A stretch of 64,000 bases of DNA from Phaeobacter sp. A36a-5a (GTDB lineage Bacteria > Pseudomonadota > Alphaproteobacteria > Rhodobacterales > Rhodobacteraceae), in contig NZ_JBBLYU010000001.1 of NCBI RefSeq assembly GCF_037911135.1, positions 62,001 through 126,000 of the forward strand, read 5' to 3'. The translations under genes and the position numbers were made by a program. Below the pieces are notes generated by a model. The model was not told the origin of the DNA and searched no databases. It saw only the letters and a list, made by a program, of their open reading frames with translations. How positions within the stretch are numbered: position 1 is the stretch's first letter; each line of letters begins with the position of its first letter. Below, one piece after another: positions 58,764-64,000 of the stretch.

Positions 58764-60029
58764 ATGGATCATTTTCTCTATCGTGACGGCGCTCTCTACG
58801 CCGAAGATGTGCCGGTGGCCGAGATCGCGGCTGCTGTGGGCACTCCGTTTTACCTGTATTCAACGGCGACACTGCTGCGCCATTTCCACCTCTTTGATGA
58901 TGCGCTGAAGGAGATGGATCATCTGGTCTGCTACGCAATGAAGGCAGCCAGCAATCAGGCGATCCTGAAAACGCTGGCACAGGCCGGCGCCGGCATGGAT
59001 GTGGTCAGCAAGGGCGAATATCTGCGCGCCAAGGCGGCCGGGGTTCCCGGTGACAAGATTGTGTTTTCGGGCGTCGGCAAGACCGAGGACGAGATCCGAA
59101 CCGCCCTGAGCGGTGGTATCCGTCAGTTCAATGTCGAATCCGAGCCGGAAATGGACGTGATCAACGCGGTTGCGCAGGAACTGGGCGTTGTGGCGCCGAT
59201 CACTGTACGCGTGAACCCGGATGTCGATGCAAAGACTCACGCCAAGATCGCGACGGGCAAGTCTGAGAATAAATTCGGCATTCCGATTGCGCGGGCGCGG
59301 GAAGTCTATGCCCGTGCCGCCAGCCTGCCAGGGCTGAAGGTGATCGGCATTGACGTACATATCGGCTCGCAGCTGACCGAACTGGCCCCGTTCGAGCTGG
59401 CCTATCAGAAAGTGGCGGAACTGACCGAGCAGCTGCGCGCTGATGGTCATGAGATTCACCGTCTCGACCTTGGCGGTGGCCTTGGTATTCCCTACACCCG
59501 CTCGAACGATACGCCACCGTTGCCGGTTGAATACGGCGCTATGGTACAGCGCACCTTGGGGCATCTTGGGTGTGAGATCGAAATCGAACCGGGGCGTCTG
59601 ATTGCCGGCAATGCCGGCATCATGGTGAGCAAGGTGATCTATGTGAAATCCGGCGAGGACCGGGATTTCCTGATCATCGACGGCGCCATGAATGATCTGA
59701 TCCGCCCCGCCATGTATGAGGCGCATCACGAGATTGTTCCGGTGATCGAAGCCGACGCCGGAGTGGAGCAGCGTCCATATGATATCGTTGGACCGGTCTG
59801 CGAAACTGGCGATACCTTTGCGCGCCATCGCGATATGCCGCCCCTGGAAGCGGGGGATCTGGTGGCTTTCCGCAGTGCTGGCGCCTATGGCGCAGTGATG
59901 TCGAGCGAATATAACTCGCGCCCGTTGATCCCTGAAGTGCTGGTCAATGGGGATCAATTCGCGGTTATCCGCCGACGTCCGGACTTTGACGAAATGATAA
60001 ACCGCGATACCATCCCGGAGTGGCTCTGA
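58764..60029 (+). CDS. lysA: Diaminopimelate decarboxylase
   Basis: 421 residues; last step of lysine synthesis. PLP-binding Lys in VCYAMKAASN (near residue 56), GMDVVSKGEY, HIGSQLTELAPF, the Gly-rich phosphate loop LDLGGGLGIPYTRS, EPGRLIAGNAG, and the active-site Cys-Glu in GPVCETGDTFARH, followed by YNSRP. Length is as in the family. Independent Shine-Dalgarno is weak. Confidence 0.97.
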   Translation: MDHFLYRDGALYAEDVPVAEIAAAVGTPFYLYSTATLLRHFHLFDDALKEMDHLVCYAMKAASNQAILKTLAQAGAGMDVVSKGEYLRAKAAGVPGDKIVFSGVGKTEDEIRTALSGGIRQFNVESEPEMDVINAVAQELGVVAPITVRVNPDVDAKTHAKIATGKSENKFGIPIARAREVYARAASLPGLKVIGIDVHIGSQLTELAPFELAYQKVAELTEQLRADGHEIHRLDLGGGLGIPYTRSNDTPPLPVEYGAMVQRTLGHLGCEIEIEPGRLIAGNAGIMVSKVIYVKSGEDRDFLIIDGAMNDLIRPAMYEAHHEIVPVIEADAGVEQRPYDIVGPVCETGDTFARHRDMPPLEAGDLVAFRSAGAYGAVMSSEYNSRPLIPEVLVNGDQFAVIRRRPDFDEMINRDTIPEWL

Positions 60030-60081
60030 CGGGTACCGCGACATCTGACGCGGCGCAGGGCTGATCGGAGGCGCCGCCCGC

Positions 60082-62910
60082 ATGGTCAACGACCCCAAGT
60101 TTCGCCGCAAGGCTGACGCGACATCTGCCGCCGCGCCGGGTTCACCGGCGCGCCCGCAGGCGGAGGGCGGGTACTCGCGGAAAGACGGCGGTTCCGATCT
60201 GCCGTCCGATCCGATCCCAACAGGTCGCGGCTCAGGCCCGAGGCTCTCAGATCCGCGCCTTGTGCGGCTTCGCTGGCCGTTGCGGCTGACCTGGGTGGGG
60301 CTGTTGTCGGAACGTCTGGTGCGCGCCTTCTGGCCGTTGGTTTCGCTACTGATGCTGGCGCTTGCCGCTGTGATGTTGGGCCTGCACGAGCAGTTGCCGA
60401 TCGAACTGGTCTGGGTGGGGGCCGTGCTGCTGGTGTTGGCTGCGGCAGTCGCGATTGGCTTTGGGGGCTGGCGGTTCAGAATGCCCAGTCTGTCCGACGC
60501 CCTGGCTCGTCTGGATATGACGCTGCCCGGACATCCTATTGCGGCGCTGCTGGACGCGCAGGCCATCGGGTCGGATGATCCGGCGTCGCAAGCCCTGTGG
60601 CAGGCGCATCAGCGGCGGATGCAGGCGCGCGCCGCCACCGCAGTTGCCCCTAAACCCAATCTGTCAGTCGCGCGCGCTGACCCCTTTGCGCTGCGCTATC
60701 TGGCACTTCTGGCGCTATCGGTTGCCATGCTCTTCGGCTCCATCTGGCGGGTTGGTAGCCTTGGCGAGATGGCCCCCGGCGCGGTGAATGCGGCAGCAGG
60801 GCCGACATGGGAGGGCTGGATCGAACCGCCGCGCTACACCGGTCTGCCGGTGCTTTATCTCAATGATCAGTCCGAGCCGGTTCTGACCCTGCCCGAAAAC
60901 AGCCGCCTGACCCTGCGGTTTTACGGTGAGGTCGGAGATCTTACACTGGATGAAACTCTCTCGGGGCGCACCGGAGACGTGCCCTCTGCCGCCGCGGCTG
61001 AGCAGAGTTTCGTGATCACCCGCGACGGGACATTGACCATCAATGGCACCGGAGGGCGCAGCTGGGATGTGACGCTGATTGAGGACCTGCCTCCGACGAT
61101 TGCCATTATGGGAGAGCCGACGCTGGAGTCCGATGATACGACCTCGCTTGCCTATACCGCCAGTGACGATTACGGCGTGGCGGCTGGTCAGGTCGAAATC
61201 TCGCTGGATATGGCCGAGATTGATCGGAGCCATGGGCTGGCAGCCGAACCAGATACGCGGGAGCCGATTGTTCTGGACCTGCCACTGCCGCTGACCGGTG
61301 ATCGCCACAGCTTCGACGAGCAGGTGATCGAGGCCTTCGCCAAACACCCCTGGGCCAACATGCCGGTCAGCTACCGTATGGTCGCACAGGACGCCAAGGG
61401 GCAGGAGACCGAGGCAGAGGTGCTCAGGGCGCCGTTGGTGACCCGGCGTTTCTTTGATCCGATGGCCGCAGCGGTGGCAGAGCAGCGGCGCGATCTGCTC
61501 TGGGCGCGTGCCAATGCGCCGCGGGTGGCCCAGGTCCTGCGCGCCCTGTCGATCTATCCGGCCGAAGTGTTCCACGACCATGGGGATTATCTGCGTCTGC
61601 GCACTATCCTTCGTCGTCTGGAACAGCACAGCAACGCAGGAACGCTTGGGCCAGAGCAGCAGGACGCGTTGGCTGAAGCGCTCTGGGATTTGGCAATCCA
61701 GCTGGAGGAAGGCGATGTCGGCGACGCTCTTGCCCGCATGCAGCGCGCTCAGGAGCAGCTGAGCCAAGCGATGCGTGATGGTGCCAGCGATGAAGAGATT
61801 GCCCGTCTGATGCAACAGCTGCGCGATGCCACGCAGGACTATCTGCGTCAGTTGCAGCGACAGGCGCAGGAGCAGGGCAATGACGGGCAGCCGCAAGGCG
61901 CTCCGGATGAGAACGCCATGCAGCTCACTCAGCAGGATCTTCAGGCGATGATGGATCGTATTCAGGAGCTGATGGAACAGGGCCGGATGGCCGAGGCCGA
62001 GCAGGCGCTGCGCGAGTTCCAGCAGATGATGGAAAACATGCGTGTCACCCAAGGGCAGGAAGGTCAGGATGGCAGCCCCGGAGAGCAGAGCATGGAGGGG
62101 TTGGCCGAAACCCTGCGTGAGCAGCAGGGCTTGTCGGATCAGGCATTTCGGGATTTGCAGGAGCAGTTCAATCCCGGTGCACGTCGCGGCGAAAGTCAGG
62201 GAAATGAAGGGCGCAATGGCGGCCTGGGACGTGGGGAGTCCCACGAGGGCGGTCAGGGCAATCAGGGTGGCCAAGGCGACAGGCCCGGCTCCGGCGACCC
62301 CAGCGGTGATCGGCAGCCCGGTCAGGGTGGTCAGGGACAGCGCGCGCCTGATAATGATGGGACCGGGCAGGGTGGCGGCGCCAACACTCCGCAGGGCGGC
62401 ACACAGGGTCCTGCCGGGTCGCTGGCTGATCGCCAGCAAGCTCTTCGCGATCAGTTGCGGGCGCAGCGGGATGGCCTCCCGCTTGGCAATGGCGAAGGCG
62501 GTCAGGCGACGCGTGATGCGCTTGATGATGCCGGACGGGCCATGGATGGGGCGGAGGAGGCTTTGCGGCAGGGTGACCTCGCCGAGGCCATCGACCGCCA
62601 GTCCGACGCGATGGAAGCTCTGCGAGAGGGAATGCGCGCGCTGGGAGAGGCAATGGCCGAACAGCAGCAACCGGGTCAGGGACAGGCGCAGGGGCGCACC
62701 AGCAGCTCAAGCCAAGGCAACCAAATGGATCCGCTTGGCCGACGCAATGGGGAACAGGGTGATGGTGGTGTTTCCGACGGGCAGTTCAGCGAAGGGCAGG
62801 CCTATCGCCGCGCCTGGGATCTTCTTGAAGAGATCCGCCGCCGCGCCGGAGAGCGCAGCCGTAGCGAGACTGAGCGAAGCTATCTCGAGCGTCTTCTGGA
62901 TCGCTTCTGA
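60082..62910 (+). CDS. Large membrane protein, TIGR02302-like
   Basis: 942 residues. N-terminal about 75 residues are soluble; two to three helices follow (FWPLVSLLMLALAAVMLGLH, WVGAVLLVLAAAVAIGFG, LALLALSVAMLFGSIW), then a long periplasmic region with beta-rich modules (LPENSRLTLRFYGEVGDLTLDETL). The C-terminal 300 residues are helical and extremely rich in Gln, Glu and Gly, with a low-complexity stretch around 62150-62420 (GQGNQGGQGDRPGSGDPSG type). I recognise the alphaproteobacterial TIGR02302 (DUF4175) family; function unknown. Follows lysA by 52 bases. Confidence 0.85.
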   Translation: MVNDPKFRRKADATSAAAPGSPARPQAEGGYSRKDGGSDLPSDPIPTGRGSGPRLSDPRLVRLRWPLRLTWVGLLSERLVRAFWPLVSLLMLALAAVMLGLHEQLPIELVWVGAVLLVLAAAVAIGFGGWRFRMPSLSDALARLDMTLPGHPIAALLDAQAIGSDDPASQALWQAHQRRMQARAATAVAPKPNLSVARADPFALRYLALLALSVAMLFGSIWRVGSLGEMAPGAVNAAAGPTWEGWIEPPRYTGLPVLYLNDQSEPVLTLPENSRLTLRFYGEVGDLTLDETLSGRTGDVPSAAAAEQSFVITRDGTLTINGTGGRSWDVTLIEDLPPTIAIMGEPTLESDDTTSLAYTASDDYGVAAGQVEISLDMAEIDRSHGLAAEPDTREPIVLDLPLPLTGDRHSFDEQVIEAFAKHPWANMPVSYRMVAQDAKGQETEAEVLRAPLVTRRFFDPMAAAVAEQRRDLLWARANAPRVAQVLRALSIYPAEVFHDHGDYLRLRTILRRLEQHSNAGTLGPEQQDALAEALWDLAIQLEEGDVGDALARMQRAQEQLSQAMRDGASDEEIARLMQQLRDATQDYLRQLQRQAQEQGNDGQPQGAPDENAMQLTQQDLQAMMDRIQELMEQGRMAEAEQALREFQQMMENMRVTQGQEGQDGSPGEQSMEGLAETLREQQGLSDQAFRDLQEQFNPGARRGESQGNEGRNGGLGRGESHEGGQGNQGGQGDRPGSGDPSGDRQPGQGGQGQRAPDNDGTGQGGGANTPQGGTQGPAGSLADRQQALRDQLRAQRDGLPLGNGEGGQATRDALDDAGRAMDGAEEALRQGDLAEAIDRQSDAMEALREGMRALGEAMAEQQQPGQGQAQGRTSSSSQGNQMDPLGRRNGEQGDGGVSDGQFSEGQAYRRAWDLLEEIRRRAGERSRSETERSYLERLLDRF

Positions 62911-62930
62911 CGACGGCGGTGGACCTGCGG

Positions 62931-62958
62931 GGCGACCGTTCGTGTCCGATCGGTCGCC
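62931..62958. terminator. Hairpin between converging genes
   Basis: Perfect 8-base arms GGCGACCG and CGGTCGCC with a twelve-base loop between the TIGR02302-like gene and the minus-strand zinc-ribbon gene. There is no clear T-run. Confidence 0.4.
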
Positions 62959-62977
62959 GGTACCGTCGGCTGCGGTT

Positions 62978-63838
62978 CTACTGCTGCACTGTGAAGGCAC
63001 GCACCTGCGTATCTAGCCACAGCCGCGCCGCGTCCACCTTGGCGACATAGGTGCTGAGGTAGGGATCCGCCTGTGGCAGCTTCTGGGCGATCAGGGGCGC
63101 GTTATCATAGGCCATGGCAAGACCCAGCGCGATCAACAGTGCAAAGGCAAAGCCCCGCGCAAAGTTCCGCTTTTTCCTTGGGGCCGGTGCATCGACTGGT
63201 GGTGCGATCGGGGCCGCAGGCCCTTCACCGGATCGCAGGGTCGAGTTGATTTCGTCGATATTGGGCAGCAATCCGCGACGGGATTCGGTTTCCGAGGTGG
63301 AGAGCTGCTGGGGATCTTCGCCACGCATCCGGGCCATCTGCTCGCGGGCTTCGCGGGCACGGCGGGCGGATTCTTCTTCCGGCAGAGAATCCAGTCCCAA
63401 ATCCGTCTGTGTTTGCAAGCTGTTGCTTTCAGCGGCGCGCAGCCGGGCTTCACGCTCAGCCTCCTCGCGCAGAATATCGCTGATCGTCGGGTCAAGACCT
63501 CGCGACGTGGCTGTGATCTCTGGCGGTTGATTCTGGATTTCATCCTGCTGATCAGGCTCTGCGGTCTCCTCCTCCGGCGCGTCTTCCACGATATCATCGT
63601 CTTGTGTCGCCGTAAGGGAAGCGGGATCAGGGGCGCCGATTTCGTCCTCAACCGGGGCTATATCGTCGCCGGGTTCCGCAGCGGGGGAAATGCTCGGGTC
63701 ATCCTCCGCCTCAATCGCACGGCCAGCCTGAAACCACGTTTGCCCGCAGTTGGAACATTGCACGTCGCGCCCCTCATCGGGGATCACATCATCCGGCACC
63801 TCATATTGGGCGGCACAGTTCGGACATGTCAGTCGCAT
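62978..63838 (-). CDS. Zinc-ribbon (MJ0042-type) membrane protein
   Basis: 286 residues. N-terminal zinc ribbon CPNCAAQYEVPDDVIPDEGRDVQCSNCG with two CxxC pairs (residues 5-8 and 28-31). A long acidic/low-complexity linker rich in Glu, Asp, Ala and Gln (residues about 45-130) follows, then a charged coiled-coil part and one helix near residue 240 (GFAFALLIALGLAMAY), and a C-terminal periplasmic tail. AAGGAG precedes the ATG at 63838. Role unknown; MJ0042 proteins are common near cell-division genes in Rhodobacterales, but none are visible here. Confidence 0.85.
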   Translation of the reverse strand: MRLTCPNCAAQYEVPDDVIPDEGRDVQCSNCGQTWFQAGRAIEAEDDPSISPAAEPGDDIAPVEDEIGAPDPASLTATQDDDIVEDAPEEETAEPDQQDEIQNQPPEITATSRGLDPTISDILREEAEREARLRAAESNSLQTQTDLGLDSLPEEESARRAREAREQMARMRGEDPQQLSTSETESRRGLLPNIDEINSTLRSGEGPAAPIAPPVDAPAPRKKRNFARGFAFALLIALGLAMAYDNAPLIAQKLPQADPYLSTYVAKVDAARLWLDTQVRAFTVQQ

Positions 63839-63841
63839 GGG

Positions 63842-64000
63842 TCACTCCTTGGGACCTGAGGTGGCTCCCGGGGGGGCCGGGCGGCTGTCGGCGGGTGATT
63901 GTTGAATAATCATAGGCAGTTCCGTCTTTCCACGAAAGAGCCAATCGCTCTCATCTGAACGGACTGTTTCAGCCGGGGTGGCGTGGCAACAGCGCGGACC
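63842..64000 (-). CDS. 3' end of an unidentified minus-strand gene (partial)
   Basis: The frame is open from the right window edge to TGA at 63842-63844 (52 residues), three bases upstream of the zinc-ribbon start. It ends RGKTELPMIIQQSPADSRPA and then PPGATSGPKE. Frame length and the AAGGAG overlapping the stop suggest a real operon neighbour, but the family cannot be told. A short spurious frame is possible. Confidence 0.45.
   Translation of the reverse strand, partial: GPRCCHATPAETVRSDESDWLFRGKTELPMIIQQSPADSRPAPPGATSGPKE

Noticed and set aside
60715-62670. 651-residue minus-strand frame
   Set aside because: Antisense to the TIGR02302-like gene; Leu/Ile/Arg-rich composition comes from reading CAG/GAG codons backwards.

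Overview
The window looks like chromosomal core sequence from a marine alphaproteobacterium of the order Rhodobacterales, most likely the Roseobacter group (Phaeobacter/Leisingera/Ruegeria-like). The evidence is the high G+C, the dense overlapping operons and the gene set itself: an aa3-type oxidase subunit IV miniprotein, a class-3 (plant-like) glutamate-cysteine ligase, a DmdC-like acyl-CoA dehydrogenase, ETF:ubiquinone oxidoreductase, polyhydroxybutyrate genes and a TIGR02302-like protein next to lysA and argH. The genus is an inference from gene order and is not proven. I see no rRNA, tRNA, CRISPR array, prophage or insertion sequence.

Layout. 1-7.1 kb: end of an ABC-2 permease; an S49 peptidase, a Cys-motif miniprotein and a Ca2+/Na+ antiporter; a pteridine-reductase-like SDR; then uvrC-pgsA-moaD-moaE. 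7.1-14.5 kb: an OmpA-like protein with a membrane coiled-coil partner, ubiA, and divergently rsmE-GNAT-membrane protein-gshA. 14.6-19.2 kb, all on the minus strand: a YHS protein, plsY, a catalytically degenerate dihydroorotase (PyrX type), two unknown membrane proteins and pyrB. 19.3-25.7 kb: a family-4-like uracil-DNA glycosylase, moaB and a two-gene RND efflux operon behind a perfect palindrome. 25.8-32.3 kb: Nudix, a DsbD/ScsB N-domain protein, YqgE, TsaC/Sua5, and an acyl-CoA dehydrogenase-MBL-unknown operon. 32.3-39.1 kb: a phospholipase-A2-motif secreted protein, the oxidase subunit IV, a lipoprotein, azlCD, then fdhD-mobA-mobB-unknown-moeA.

39.1-49.3 kb: a membrane protein, greA, a SoxR/VOC divergent pair, ETF-QO, a TPR protein, ispE, a polyprenyl diphosphate synthase, a DUF2007-type protein, a tRNA methyltransferase-like protein and a YdcH-type miniprotein. 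49.4-54.8 kb: a DMT exporter with its LysR regulator, an unlisted 48-residue ORF, phaB and phaA with candidate PhaR operators, and an EAL protein with altered catalytic residues. 54.9-64 kb: a sterol-desaturase-family protein, a TlpA thioredoxin, argH, a small lipoprotein, lysA, a large TIGR02302-like protein, a zinc-ribbon membrane protein and the end of one more minus-strand frame.

Functionally the window concentrates molybdenum cofactor assembly (moaD, moaE, moaB, mobA, mobB, moeA, fdhD), isoprenoid/quinone supply (ispE, polyprenyl synthase, ubiA, ETF-QO), phospholipid synthesis (pgsA, plsY), pyrimidine synthesis (pyrB plus a pseudo-dihydroorotase) and carbon storage (phaA, phaB). No obvious new multi-gene defence or mobile system is present. 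The most unusual items are the PyrX/pyrB cluster with two unknown membrane genes, the unknown gene inside the Moco operon, the PLA2-motif secreted protein, the degenerate EAL protein, FdhD and UDG variants lacking expected cysteines, an unlisted 48-residue ORF and a recurring intergenic hairpin.
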